The translations under genes and the position numbers were made by a program. From contig JACZZP010000009.1 of NCBI GenBank assembly GCA_015183035.1, positions 248,001 to 312,000 of the forward strand: a stretch of 64,000 nt of DNA. The letters are read 5' to 3'. Source of the DNA: Meloidogyne chitwoodi (taxonomy: Eukaryota > Nematoda > Chromadorea > Rhabditida > Meloidogynidae). The notes below the pieces were generated by a model that saw nothing but the letters and a program-made list of their open reading frames with translations, was not told where the DNA came from and searched no databases. Below, piece after piece: positions 1 through 13,263 of the stretch. The number at the start of each line of letters is the position of its first letter. The stretch's first letter is position 1.

Positions 1-2430
1 TACAATTATTTTCTAATATTTTTAAATTCTGATTTTTAATATCAGAATAAATCAGAACATTTTACTTCATTTTTATTTATTATTAGTTGATCTTCAGGGC
101 AACAGCTTTTTTTTTTACATAGCAAAGCTTCTTTACATAAATTTATTCTCATTGAATTTGCATTTTCATAGCTTTGCCGCTGTCCGGCAAATCATTTTAC
201 AAATACATAATATATTTAAAAAATAATGTTGGCCCTCACTTATAATAAGCATAAAAATGCAAAATAATTTTTGAATAAATAAAAAAATTATAAAAAATTT
301 TATTTAGGGAAAGAAAGTTTAAGGGAATACGGACGTTACATCGCGGCTTTGTAAAATAGCCAAATAAAAAATAGTGCCTTCAAATTTTGTACTGATAATT
401 TCTCTAGAATTATTTATCTATTCTAAAAATTTCAGAATTTTTGATTCGGAATTGCAAAAGTTATGGATAAAAATCTACAAAAATACAGGGAGTTTTTGAT
501 TAACCATAACTTTTGAAATTTCCAACCAAAGAGTATAAAATTTTTAAGAAAGATAAAAAACACTTAAAAGAATATCTGTACAAAATGTTATAATTCTATC
601 AATTCTTTTGTCAATCGTATAAGCGCGCGCCGAAACATCCACTATCAACACCCAAGTATTTATTAACAAATAATTTTTAATTATTTTGTTAATTTTGTTT
701 AACGAACATATATATATATATTTTCTTCAAAAACTGGAAATTTGAGGAGTGAGGAAATTAGTGAAACGAATAAAAGAGTGAAAAATGATTGTAAAAAAAT
801 TTTAAAGAAAAAACTGGGTTTATATGCGCATTTTAAATGAAGAGGAATATTTAATTAACTGGTTAAAAACTTGTATTTTTTCTTTAATTATTATATTCAC
901 GCCTTAATAGGGTATGGAAAAAGGCAACTATTCCCGTATCTCGGATTGAGATAATCACCGCTCCAGCACTTGATTTTTTCAAATTTCTCCCTCTTTATCC
1001 TTGGCATCTGTCCTCTTATTAATTCTTTTAAGCCTTACTACTTTTTTTGTAAATTAAACTTCTTATTCTATTTTGTAGCAAATTTTCTGCTCTTTCGAAT
1101 GACACAAAATTTGTTTCAAAAGGTCTTTCCATTCTTGAGTTATCGAGCTAGCACTGAAACATCCAAGAATTTTTAAAACTTAAAATCATACTTTTCCCAG
1201 AACACTATTTTTAATTATTAATTTACTCGAATCCGCCAAAAAATGCATACAAACGTAATCACTGATAATCAAAAATAAACCTGTTTTTCCTTTTTTTACT
1301 TTTTTCTTGTTAAAATTAGAGAAATAGAGATAAAAATGCTGCAACAAATAAACGAACTCTTTAATAATATTAAACAACAAAAATAAACTTTTTTCTCCTT
1401 CTCTCTTTTAAATATTAAAACTTGTTTTTAAAACTTTTTTCTTCTTTATTTCTTTTTTTCTTTATCTCTAATTTAATTTAAAAGGTTGTAAGGTTGTTCT
1501 CGTCGCAGAGCAGAAAATAAGTATACACTTTTTTAACGTCGCGAAGGTCGTCGCGTCACAGAGAAATATTTTTAAGAGCAAAATTGAGACAGAGAAGTGA
1601 GAAAAACTGGCCGGCAGAGACTGGCACCAAAAATAATTTTGTATGTTTGGCTATTTGCGCCAAAAAAAAATTTTTTGTGAGTATAGTTCTTATAGGTAAA
1701 GTCAAAGAACAGGGAAAATAATTTATTAAAATAAATAGAACAGTTTAAAAAAATAAATTTTAATATTTATTCTAATAGAAGGGCGGTAAACATACACTCG
1801 AAAAGTATAATTTCAAATATGGACGGTTCGGTGCCAGTAAATAAATATGGACGTTTCGGTGCCAGCGCAAAGTGCTGTCTATTAGAAAGAATTTATTACT
1901 TGAATTATTTTATAAAGGACGGTTGAGTGCCAAGGCCACTTGATCACCGCTTAAAATTAAAAAATTTAAACTTACAATGGAGAAATCATTCAAAATGAAA
2001 TATTGTTGCAAATTGAAGATTTTACCTGATGAAAAGTGAAAGAACTAAAATAAAGAGAAAAATAATAAATATTATAAGGGGATTTAAAAATAAATGAAAG
2101 AGAAAAAAAATTTTTTTTGGGGACAAAACTGGATTTTCACAAATTGACAAATATAAAAAAAGATAAAAAATAAATAAAAATTTAGAAATGATCGGGGGGC
2201 ATATGATTGGTATATACATATATTTTTTGGTGTTGGAGGGAAAAAATTTTTTTTGTATGTGTGACGAGAGTGCAAAAAATTGTGAATTAAAGGTTGCAGC
2301 TGTTCAAATTTTGTTGATTCAGTTCTGATGGAATTAAAAAAATAAAATACCAAAATAAATGATAATTTTTTAAATGAATAAGATAAAAACATTTTTTAAG
2401 TTTATAGAAAAATTTTTTAAAAAACGGAAA
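1..2430. other. AT-rich intergenic DNA, no gene supported
   Basis: No coding stretch with protein-like composition is visible; the short open frames are low-complexity Phe/Leu/Lys/Asn strings expected by chance. The region holds degenerate pieces of the fold-back repeat described at 2437-2745 (about 400-620 and 1080-1180, the latter ending in GCACTGAAACATC). It also holds an element at about 1765-1900 bounded by ATTCTAATAGAA and its near reverse complement, with an internal repeat GGACGGTTCGGTGCCAG / GGACGTTTCGGTGCCAG. Confidence 0.6.
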
Positions 2431-2436
2431 ATAAAG

Positions 2437-2745
2437 GATGTTTCAGTGCGAGTGTGATAACTCAAGAATGGATGAACTGTTTAAGCTGTTTTATATGTCA
2501 TTCGATAGAGAATTTAATTTTCTATAAAATAAAAAAAGTTTGACAAAAAAGTTGAGGTCAAATTTTAATGTGAACCAAAAGTTCATGTCTTTGTTTTTTA
2601 CTCCAACTTTTTTATAAACTCACATAAAATTAGGTTTCATTTTCTATTTTGTAGAAAATTTTCTCCTCTATCGAATGATACCAGAATCATCTCTAAAGGT
2701 TTAGCCGTTCTTGAGTTATACGCCGAGCACTGAAACATCTTTCAA
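2437..2745. repeat. Fold-back (MITE-like) element, best copy
   Basis: About 305 bp with long imperfect terminal inverted repeats. The left end reads GATGTTTCAGTGC, then ATAACTCAAGAATGGATGAAC-type sequence, then CATTCGATAGAGAATTTAAT. The right end carries the reverse complements (CTCTATCGAATGATACC, TTCTTGAGTTAT, GCACTGAAACATC). The centre is a poly-T/poly-A axis. I see no transposase, so it is probably non-autonomous. Related degenerate copies occur at many other places in this window, including inside introns. Confidence 0.7.
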
Positions 2746-3285
2746 AACTAAGGTGTTATTTCACCTTTAAAATAGTTGTAAAAAATTTAAAATGAATTAT
2801 ATAATACTTTGTGTATTTCCACAGATGACACAGAATAAAATGGACGTCGGAAAAGCAGAGAATTTTCAACAAGTTTTTTTGGGCATTTTTTTAAAAGAAA
2901 ATAAGGGCAATTGCCCCAAAGTTTGCGCAACCAAAAAACTGGGTCAGCAGAGCGCCGCAGAATTGGGGCGCATTTTAATTTTTTTATTATTTTATTTTCA
3001 TCTCAAAAAGCAGCTACTACTACTAGTACGAGAATAAAGAAGAAAGAAGATTCTCCTAAAAAAGATTAAAAAAAATACTTCGACGAATGACCTCCCCCCA
3101 AATAACAACTCTCTCCCCGCTTTCGTCTTCTTTTTTCTCCTTTGTTGTCCATCAATGAAAATCCTCCTCCACCCTTTTATTTAACCCAAAAGATCGACAA
3201 AAAGATAAATTTTTTTAAAGTCTAAGCGGATGTTTCTGAAGCATCTTCAAAAATTTTTCGCTTATAAAGCAGCTTCAAATGTGCT
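2746..3285. other. Intergenic DNA, no gene supported
   Basis: It has slightly higher GC at 2900-2975 than its surroundings, but the open frame there (2792-3037) has no recognisable domain or supporting exon and is probably chance. Confidence 0.4.
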
Positions 3286-3289
3286 ATTA

Positions 3290-3505
3290 GAAAATGTTTC
3301 AGAGAAAAATGAAACATGCTACATATTTATATTTTGCTTCTGAAACATACTACATATATTTTGCTTCTGAAACATCTACATATTTATATTTTGTTTCTGA
3401 AACAGATTTATATTTTGCTTCTGAAGCATGCTACATATTATTTTGCTTCTGAATCAGTTTATATTTTGCTTCTGAAACATGCTTCAGATTTATATCTTAA
3501 ATATT
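3290..3505. repeat. Minisatellite with GCTTCTGAAACATGC core
   Basis: About six to seven imperfect copies of a unit of about 30 bp, built from TTTATATTTTGCTTCTGAAACATGCTACATA-like sequence (core GCTTCTGAAACATGCTACAT). The array is open in one frame and gives a repetitive ILLLKH peptide, which I regard as an artefact. The same TGCTTCTGAAACATGCTTC motif reappears at 49435-49550 in an intron of the fumarylacetoacetase gene, so this is a dispersed sequence that locally expanded. Confidence 0.7.
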
Positions 3506-6500
3506 ATCTTTTTAACGTTGATCTTTAGGGTTGTTTATAATAAATACGTGCGCTTTAAAATTAAGAGAGGAAGAAAAGCATAAAGTATGTATAGGTCAAC
3601 ACAACCTACTTAATATAATATTATTTTTTAGCTATTATGCAACCAAAAGGGCATTTTTGTCTCTCCTCCCTTCAAAAATTTCAACGGAAATCTTCGTTTT
3701 TTTAATTCACCTAAATAATCTTTTCAAAAATAATTCAGAGACCTTTTTAATAAAAAAAAAAGTCGTGACCGGCAGAAAATTAAAAAAGAGGGATTTTGGG
3801 AAGATTTTAGTGGAAAAAGAGATGTGTTTATTTGACTTTATAGAACAAAGAATTTTGAGAAAAATAAAATCTTTTTTTACGTGGAATATTAAATACAAAT
3901 AAAATGTTCAAAAATATAAAAATTAAAAAAAAATTATTCTAATAGAAATGCGGCAGTCTAAAGTTAAATACCCCTTATGAGTGTCTGTGATCTCCTCAAT
4001 TCTAGCGCTCTTTTTCTTTCTCTGATCCTATTCTAATTAACTAAGAGATGGGATTACGAAATAAAAATTATAAAATATTGATAAAAAATATTAAATAAAG
4101 AAATAAAGCAAAAAAAAAATAAAAATGAAAGGAAAAATTAGGAAAGGACTAAGTAAGAGTTTTGACTAAATTTAGTGGTAAAAATTAATAAAATAGGCTT
4201 AATTATTAAATAAATTTGTACTTTAAAAATAAATAAAAATTAAATTTAGAATTTAAAAAAATCTAAAAATTTATTTAAGCAGCTTTCTCAATTTTCCAAG
4301 CTTATTATTATTTTTTTAAAATTATTAAGCTGAGACTAAGAGAAAGAAAAAAGAAAAAAATATGACTGAATGACTAACTTTGCTTTTGCTTGTTTATAAT
4401 CATGTATAAGCAGCTGCTGTTTTTGTGTTGTTGCTGTGTTCTGCCTCTGGCCGCACACAACCAGTACTTGTTTAGAATTTTTTTGGGTAGTGGGTGCGCA
4501 AAAATATTTTTTTTGAACGGTCAAAACGCGGAAAATGCAAAAAGAGTAGGGTAAGGCAAACACTTATAAAATGATCAAAAAAGGGTCTAAAATTGTGAAA
4601 TTTTGTATTTAGAACTATAAAAGTGTTGACTAACAATTCTAAAAATTTCAGAATTTTAGGTTTTATATTTCTAAAGTTATGGCTAAAAAAGTGACGAAAA
4701 ACAAAAATTTTAGAAAAACATTAAAATATTTTCGTCCATAACTTGAGAAAAACTAAACCAAAAGTTTTGAAATTTTTACCAAAGCTAGATAACACTATTA
4801 CAAATAAACATACAAAATTTCATATCTCTAACTTTTAATTTGACTTTTTTATAATTATTCGCCAAACATTACCACATCTCTCGCAGAGTTTGTTTTTCTT
4901 GCGCACAGCCAAATTAATAAACTTTTCTACAACTTGTTTTTGGGAAAAGAAATGAGAATAAATAATATATGTTTTGTTGTTTTAATTGTAAGTAGAGAAA
5001 AGTTGGAAGTGTTTGAAAAGTGTTGTTGTTGTATAAAAAGGAAAATAATAAATATAAATAAACTAGTCATTGAAGAACACAAAAACAACAAAAACAGGAA
5101 TTTATATAAAATTGATGAGAAAAGAAGAGAGGAAAAGTTTGTTGTGGAGGAAAAAAATATGGAAAAGACCGGATTTTATGTTGTTGATTTTCAAGTAAAA
5201 AAAGACGATATAATAGAGTGAGGAGGGGGTGGTTGATAGGGGATGTTAATATCACTCAGAATAAAACTCTTTAAATTATTGTACCCGTTAGAGTCTGAAA
5301 CTTTCTTTATTTTTTCTAAGACTCTAATGGATATTTTGGATAAATTAGAGTCACATAGTTTTTACTGTTGTACATTAGAGTCTGACAATTAGAGTCTTTG
5401 TTAGACAAAACTTTTACTCAAATGTACTTTTTAGAGTTGACCATTAGAGTCTGATGACACAAAAAAACGTTTTGTTGAGTCACTTGTATTTAAAAAAGGA
5501 AGAATTAATGTTAACAAAAAGATATATAAATAAGTCAGCATCAAGACATTTACGTCATCCACACGTGGAATTAATTTTAAAATTAAAAAAATTTTTTTAA
5601 ATTAGCTTTATACAGATTGCAAAATTTAATGAATAAAAAACTTTTTTAACATTTTTTAATTTTTAAATAAAATTGGAGAACAGACAATTCACCGAAATTA
5701 ACAAAATAAGGCCTTAATTTAATCAAAAAAATGTGGAGGGCATTAGAGTATGAAATTTATTAAATTTGTTGATCTTTTGGAATCCCCTAATTTTTGACAA
5801 TATTGTGCACTGTATTAATTATATCAGGTGTGAGAGGCTAGTTTTCTTTTTTCGCTAAACAAAAAAACATATTTTTAAGGCGCAGCGTCTCAGCGATCAC
5901 TACTTTGGTATATATATTATGATGAGCGAAAGCGAAACAAATTGTAAGAGGGAATAAAAAATAAAGAAAATAAACTAAAACTTGTTTTGGCTACTATTTC
6001 TGGAAGCAAACAATTGAGGAAAGAAAAAAGGACAAAAATAAGGAGGAAAATAGGGGTGTCGTTTGAGTCTATATCTCAGGAATAAATGAACCTTTAGAAA
6101 TAATTTTGGTATCATTCGATAGAGAAGAAAATTGGCTACAAAATAAGATTAGAAACAAAATTTTAGATTAGTAAATGAATGAGTTATAGAGCAAAAACTA
6201 AGATAATACTTAATTATTAAAAAAAAAATTATCTCAGAACACATAAACCTTTTGAGATAGTTTTTATATCTTTCGATAGAGAATTAAATTTAATATAAAA
6301 AATAATAAGAATATAAAATTTAAAAATTTAAATAAAATGTTAAAGGCAAAAATTTGAAGGCATACACCAAGTCTCTGGCCCATTGCATTTCAGGCATTAT
6401 ATATAACGAAGGGATACATCTTTTATAAAAAGCTTTCTATAAGTCTATAGAGGAGAGTTTTAGCTACAAAATAAGATAAAAATCATAATCTTAGCAACCC

Positions 6501-9500
6501 AAACAAAAAAGTTATGAAGAAAAAACTAAAGGTAGTTCAACTTTACAATTCTAATTAAAAATCAGCCTTCTCAAGACTCAACTGCAACTATCATAAAAAT
6601 ACAAAACAATGATTAAATTTATATATACAACTGCTTATTCTTTTTTTATTCATCTAAACAAACTAGTTTTTTTCACTTCTGCCAGTTCCCCTACCTTCCC
6701 CATTGTTCAACGTCTCTACAACAAAATTTTCTGTTCCGTCTTTTTTGTATTTTTATTTATTTTCTTCACTTTGCTCTTTTTATATATACCTCTTCAACAC
6801 TTGTGTATATATATTTTATGCTATTTTTGGGCTTTTGTTTGCAGTTTTTCCAATTCCGTTGTTTTGGTTAATTGCTTGATTGTTTTGTATGTTGAATGGA
6901 TTTTATTATGAGGAAAAGTGGAAAATTAAAAGAAAAAAGACGAAAATAAAAATTAATAAAAGAGAAAATAAAAATGGGTTTTTATGGATATTTTTAAATA
7001 ATTCTTAATTAAGTTGAAAAAAGGTAGGCTGAAGGGAACATATGTGGTAAAGCGAAAGGAACGTCTATAAAAATTTTTATAAAACAAATAAATGCGAACA
7101 TAAAATGTATTTAAATGTTAACAACCCTTTTATCTAACGTCTCAAAAATTTTTAAATTTTTAATTTATATCAAAATTTATTTTTTTAATATTTTAATATT
7201 TTTTAATTAATATTTTTAGTTATGACATCAGTTCCGATATTTTTGAAACTTTTTTAGAATTTATACTCTACAAAATAACCTTTTAAAATTTTCTTTTCAA
7301 AAAGATAAGAAATTTGATCACTATATTTATTTTTAAATTTTGAAAGTTTTGTAAATAAAAAAAGCATAGCTTTTAAGAACAAAAAACTCTAAAATTTAAT
7401 TCTTTTATTTATTTTTTTTATTTTTAAAAGCATCAATTAAAATAGTAAAAATAGTCTAACATAAGAGCTTTTAAAATGCTCAAATTTTCTTAAATTTCCC
7501 AAAATTTATTATTTTTAGTTATCACGCAAGAAGAAAAGCAACATATCCCTTACTTAAAGAATATTTTTTATGAACACTTTAAAAAACATTTGTTTTACAA
7601 ACATTTTTAAACATTTTAATAAACACTTTAAAAACATTTGTTTTATAACATGTTTTAATCATTTTCATAAACACTTTAAAAAACATTTGTTTTACAAACA
7701 TGTTTTAAACATTTTAATAAACACTAAAAAACATTTTATCTAAAAACTTATTTTTATAAAACTTAAGATTGTAAAAATAACATTAAGTTTAAGTGTATTC
7801 CTTATCCATAAATAGAAATATTTTTTACCCTTTTCTATAAATTAATTAAATATTACTTTCTCATTTGTTTTCTATCAAAAACTGAGTGAGTTGAGTTTAA
7901 TTAAATATGTATCCTTCAAATAAATTTGTTGCCATTTCTTATTTTTTCTTCCTCATTTAAAAAAATTATTTTTATTCTCATCAATATTTTAATATTAAAA
8001 AAATGTTTCAAATATTTAAGGAAATAAAGCTAATTTTAAAAGATGTGACAATTTTATGAAGAAAAATTTTATTAAATTTTATTTAGTATTATATAAGGAA
8101 AAAATAATGTTTTGAAAACTTGGTGACAGAAACAAAATAATATTTAGAACATTCTATTTAATAAAATGCCAAGAAAAAATTGTCAGAATAAAAATTTTTT
8201 TTCCTTAACTCTCTTTTTCAGTATCAAATAGTATACTTATGTTAGTAAATATTTATGTATAATATAACTTGTTTTCCGGAAAAAAGTTTACAAACATATT
8301 TACAAACAAAAATATTTTTACAACCTGAAAAACAACACTTAAAAAACATTTTTACAAACAGTCAAAACATTTGTTTATTTTTGTAGAAATATTTGTTTGT
8401 AAAAACATTTGTTTATTTCTGTAAAAACATTAATTTTGTAAAAACATTTGTTTATTAGTACAATATGTTTTAAATATTGTTTTTTGATTTTATATTTGTG
8501 TTTTGGATTTATTTCCACTGCCTTTTCCTTTATTCCTCTCTCAGCAATATTTTCCCCTACATACTAAAAAAAGTCATTTTCTCCTAATTAATCTCTCTTT
8601 GGCTTTTGGTCTGTTCAAAATTAATTAAATATTCGTCCAGCATTTTTTATGCTAATAAATTAGTCTTTGATGTCATATACTAAGTGGAAACTGTTAGTTT
8701 TCCATGAATATGTTTATCTTTCGCTTTAACTTTTTATTTGCTAAACTTTTTAATTTAATTTTATTTATAAGCAAATTTTTTCCACTTCCAAAAATAATAA
8801 AAAAACTCAATTAGTTAATTCATTATTAACCAAGACTCAAATGTGTCGTGACTTAACCTAATTGCTCCATTTTTCGTTTTTTCCCCATTTTTACCACATT
8901 TTCCATAAGGTTTTTGTTCTTTTAAATGCCACACACGATGTTTAGACTGGATAAAAAGGGAAAAATAAAAAGCCGTTATAAGGCGGAATTATTAGTAGGG
9001 GGAGACTACTGCAATAAAAGCAAGTTTACTTTAAGTTTTACTAAAATAAAACGGAAAAAAATGTGAATATATTTTATTTGGTATAACAAATTTGTCATTT
9101 AATAAAAATATCACTTTAAATTATTTATCTATTTTGGTAAAATAATTTTTTAAATTAATTTTTATATTTTTCTCCTCTATCCAAAATTTGAAAAAAAAAC
9201 ATTAAAATTTTTAAAAAATACAAAAATTAATTTTTAGGTATTTTTAAAAAATTTCAATAATAAAATTTAATAATTTTATTCCCTTATTTTTACATTCCTT
9301 TGTAAAAATTGCAAAAATATAAACTCCATCAAGCATGATTAAAATTAATTTACGCCTGAATGCTTTAAGAGTAGAAAATAAAGAATAAAAAATACATAAT
9401 ATATAAAGCTGAAACATATACACAATAAAAACTTATTTTTATTTAATTTTTGAATAGATGATAAACTTTAGAAAGATTATTGTAAAGAAAAAACATTTTC

Positions 9501-11100
9501 CGGAAAGAATATCTACAAAACATTTCACAAATTTATTGTAAAGTTTTTGTATCTTTGTGAATCTTTATCAGAAAAACATGAAACAATTTTTATAAAACAT
9601 TTTTCTAAAAACATGTTTACGATTATAGTTTAAATTATTTTTAGACTCTTAATTTTGAAACTAATTAAAATTTAAAAAAAAATAATTTTGAAACAAAATT
9701 TAATCTCTATTTAATTTTTGGTTTTCTAATTAGTAGAGGTCGATACAACAAAACTGTTGTTTAAATAAACTGAAGCCTTTCAAATCGTTTTATTTTCTAT
9801 AAAAATATTTATATACGTAAATAATCTTTTTTTTTATTTTTATTTAAAATTACCTATGTCTTACTTTTTTCTTGTATTCACTATTTACCGGATAATTAAA
9901 ATTTGTCTAAATTTAATCTAAATTATTTTCCGGAATATTGGAGAATGTTTTTCCGGATGTTTATGCACACTCAAAGAAATGTTGCTTACAATGTTTTTAA
10001 AATTATTTCCGGAATGTTTGCGAATGTTTTACGAAAATGTTTGGACAAACATTTCTGAAACATTTATTAGCGTTTCAGTAAAATTTGTTTGTATACATTT
10101 TTTTATAATTTTCCGGAAAATAATTTTCTCAATAAAATATATTTTCCTAAATATTCCGTAAAATATTAATCCTCATAACATTTTTCTTTACTTTTATACG
10201 TATTTACTTTTATTTTTAAAATTATTTTAATGTCTAATCTTTTTAATTCTTTTTTTTTTAAATTTTATTCCTTTTGTTTGTCTTCTTTTAATTAATTTTA
10301 AAAAATTTCTCATTCAAAATTTTATTTTCCAACAAATGCCATAAAAAGGTTTCTCATTCCAAAATGTCATATTTTTCCTAAACTTATTTACAAAAATGTG
10401 TGAAAAAGACCACCCCCAATATATAAATACAACTTTACTCACTTTGTTTAATTTTCTCTCACACCCCCCTCTTATAAAAAAATAAAGAAAATAATAACAA
10501 TTGTTCAAGAATTTTGGTTACATTTAACACATTTATAAAAACATATTTTATCGAAACAAGAAAAAAGCGTTTATTCCTTTAGGCATTAAAATAAAGAAGG
10601 ATAAAGGCGTGCATGCCCTCAAACTTTTTTTAATCATTTTTTCTCACGGCCATCTGAGTATTTAATATTGAGGTTATTTCTGCTTTATTTTAATTATTTT
10701 ATTAATTTCCCAACACGCTAAATTAAACTTTAAAAGAAACAAGCTTTTAATTGCTATTGTAATAAGTTTAAAACATGTTTTACAAACATTCCAACTTGTT
10801 TTATAAATATGTATTCCGTCCTTCCGGAAAATGTTTTACAACTCTATCTCCGGAAAAATATTACAAATATTATAGTAATTCCGGAAAATGTTTATAAGTT
10901 CCTTTATTTTCGGAAAATGTTTTACAAACATTACTTTTTTTTGGAAAACATAGAAAAATAATTAATGAACAAAATGTTTTTTGTATATGAAAAATACTTT
11001 TAGAAGCGTTTCTAAAATTTATTCTTCTGAAACATTTTAAAAAATATTTCAGAAGCAATTCTGTAAAAGAATTTTTAGACATTAGTTAATGTAAAAATGA
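3506..11100. other. Gene-poor AT-rich region with dispersed repeats
   Basis: There is no supportable gene in about 7.6 kb; the longest open frames are low-complexity. The repeats seen are fold-back family fragments at about 4575-4870 and 6055-6510, several ATTAGAGTCT motifs at 5277-5460, runs of AAACATTTGTTT-type repeats at 7560-7740 and 8290-8460, and many TTCCGGAAA motifs from 9490 to 10960. Unannotated exons of a diverged gene or non-coding RNAs cannot be excluded by eye. Confidence 0.55.
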
Positions 11101-11101
11101 T

Positions 11102-13263
11102 ATGAATGAATTAACAGTAGAAAACATTAGCAGCAATAGCGTTTATAGCATAAACAGTGAAAAACAACAACAAAGCAATGCTTTTGAATTGGATGAACAA
11201 GGGGGAATTGCTAGGCCAGAAATGGTGTTAATAATAATTATTTATTTTTTAATTATTTTTTTATTAAGTTGGCAACAGATTGGGTAGAATTATTACTTTT
11301 GAGTCTACTATTAATTTTTTGTCTTCCCTTAAATGCTATTGCCCTCAGCAAGCAACTTGGTGGAAATAATTCGTCTTTTCTTAATCCAAGGAAATGCACA
11401 TCTAGAATTTCGAGGGTAATTTTTTAATTAGATATTAACTCATAAATTTCCGGAAAATGTTTTAAAAACATTCATTTGTTTTAAATACATTCCTTTGTTT
11501 CCGGAAAACATTCCTGTTGTAAAAACATTCGTTTATTTCTGAAAAACATTCCTGTTGTAAGAACATTCATTTGTTTCCGGAAAAAAATGCTCAAAACATA
11601 TGGAAAATGCTAATTTTCTTTATTAATTTAGTTCTTTTTTATAGCAAGAAGTTACCCGAACCAATTTCTTATGGTTAAAACTTCATTTGACTGTTGTAGA
11701 CTTATTAGTGATTCTTTGTTATTGCCCCTCACATATAGCCTGGTTAGTTGGGTATACGTGGAGTGCAGGTGAATTTCTCTGCAAGGCAACGCAGTACAGC
11801 TGGTATTTTGAGTTTATTTAATAATTAGCTTTTAACAATTTTAGGGACTTTTGTTTCCACCTAATGTCTTTTGGCGTTTTAAGTATTGCTTTAGACCGTC
11901 TCAGAACAGTTTATGGACTAATGAGAATGGAAAAGACAGGCAAAATGGCAGGTGCTGTTGCCTCAAAACAAATACTATTTGTAAAGGTAAAAGTTTATAA
12001 GTATAAGGGCCCGGTCCAATAAATCTATCGCGCTTACAGCGGCTCACCGTCATACTCTTTCAGCGTCTCATTCTAATATGTTATATCGGTGCTGCAGTTG
12101 TTTCTGTTCCTCAATGGTTTGTATGGACTACAATAGATATGCGAACATGGTCACAATGTACTACTATATGGCATAAAATCCGTGCTAATGAATACATTCA
12201 TGGCGGCGAACCCACTGTAATTTTAAAATATTTACGATAATGTTTTAGACACAAAAATATTTTTCTAAAGAATTCGTAATTTTTAAAACTTTTCTATTAA
12301 TAAAATACGATTAAATTTATTGTTCATTAAAGGTAAGCTTCACTGGAGAAAAAATTTACACTTTGCTTCATTTACTCACTGTATTTTGGTTGCCCTTTCT
12401 AGCAATTCTCGCTGCTTATGTTTACATTGTTCTATTTTTGTTTTTGTATTCACTCAGGCCTAGCACTGCTCGTCCTTCAACAACTTCTTTTTATTCTTCT
12501 ACTGCAGCAGCTGTGCAATCCTCCGCATTTTATAAGCCATCATATGATCCACCATTAAGCAGCGTTAAATTAAATAGTAAACTTTTAGTTGTTCCGAATT
12601 TATGCAATGAAAAGTATGTTTTTAAGATAATAAAATGACTATAATTATATATTTAGTTCAAGTTTCTGGCCTAGTACAGTAGAATCTTCAGTATCACCAG
12701 TTTGTCATTTGAGTGGAGGTGATTCAACATTAAATGCTAGCCTTCTCTGTGCTCAAACTAGAAAACTTAGTAAGGATTTCTGGAAAATGTTGTGTTATCG
12801 TTTTTGTAGAAAATGTTTTCCGGAAAATGTTTGTATTATTGTTTCCTGAAAATCTTTTTTATTAATTGTTTTGTTTTTAATGTTTTCCCATTAATTATTA
12901 GAAGTCCCAGCTTGGCGATTAGAAATGCGTTCACGCATTTTTCAAACAACTATTCATGTGATTGCAGCTTATTTGATTTGTTGGCTACCATATAATGGTT
13001 TATCCTATGAAGAAATTATTATAATTAAAAAAAAATTTAGTTTTGGCTCTGGCTACTTTCTTCTCAAGAGATTTACAAATAACAATTTCTGTCCACTTGG
13101 AATTGGTTAATAAATAAATATCAAATTGATTTTACAAAAATTTATAATTTTAGTTACGTATTTGTGTTCTTCTCAATACTCTGCTCAATCCCTTCATTTA
13201 TGGTAAATAAACAAAAATTAACTTTTTCACTTTTTAAAAGGTTTTAAAAAGGGTCAGCCTTAA
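11102..13263 (+). CDS. Rhodopsin-type GPCR, GnRH/AKH-receptor-like
   Basis: A seven-transmembrane neuropeptide-type receptor in about ten exons. My reading is 11102-11224, 11269-11415, 11645-11802, 11845-11986, 12064-12216, 12333-12613, 12657-12769, 12902-12997, 13041-13105 and 13154 to the end. Phases match at every junction. Visible marks are TM2 LHLTVVDLLVILCYCP, the TM3 entry cysteine (FLCKATQYSW), a DRLRTVY motif in place of DRY, TM6 AAYLICWLPYN and TM7 NTLLNPFIYG (NPxxY). Loop 3 is long, Ser/Thr-rich and poorly conserved. The stop is either TAA at 13208-13210 (read-through after FIYG) or, after one more small intron, TAA at 13261-13263; both give almost no C-terminal tail, so a further tail exon may be missed. 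The DRLRTVY and TM2-TM3 pattern resembles nematode gonadotropin-releasing-hormone/adipokinetic-hormone receptors from memory; ligand assignment is inference. Confidence 0.75.

Noticed and set aside
3531..3902. 123-codon open frame
   Set aside because: Low-complexity Lys/Phe/Leu content, no domain, no supporting exons, in a repeat-rich intergenic region.
4934..5221. 95-codon open frame with a CCCC run
   Set aside because: The composition is a chance result of AT-rich repeats (TGTTGTTGTT); no family resemblance.
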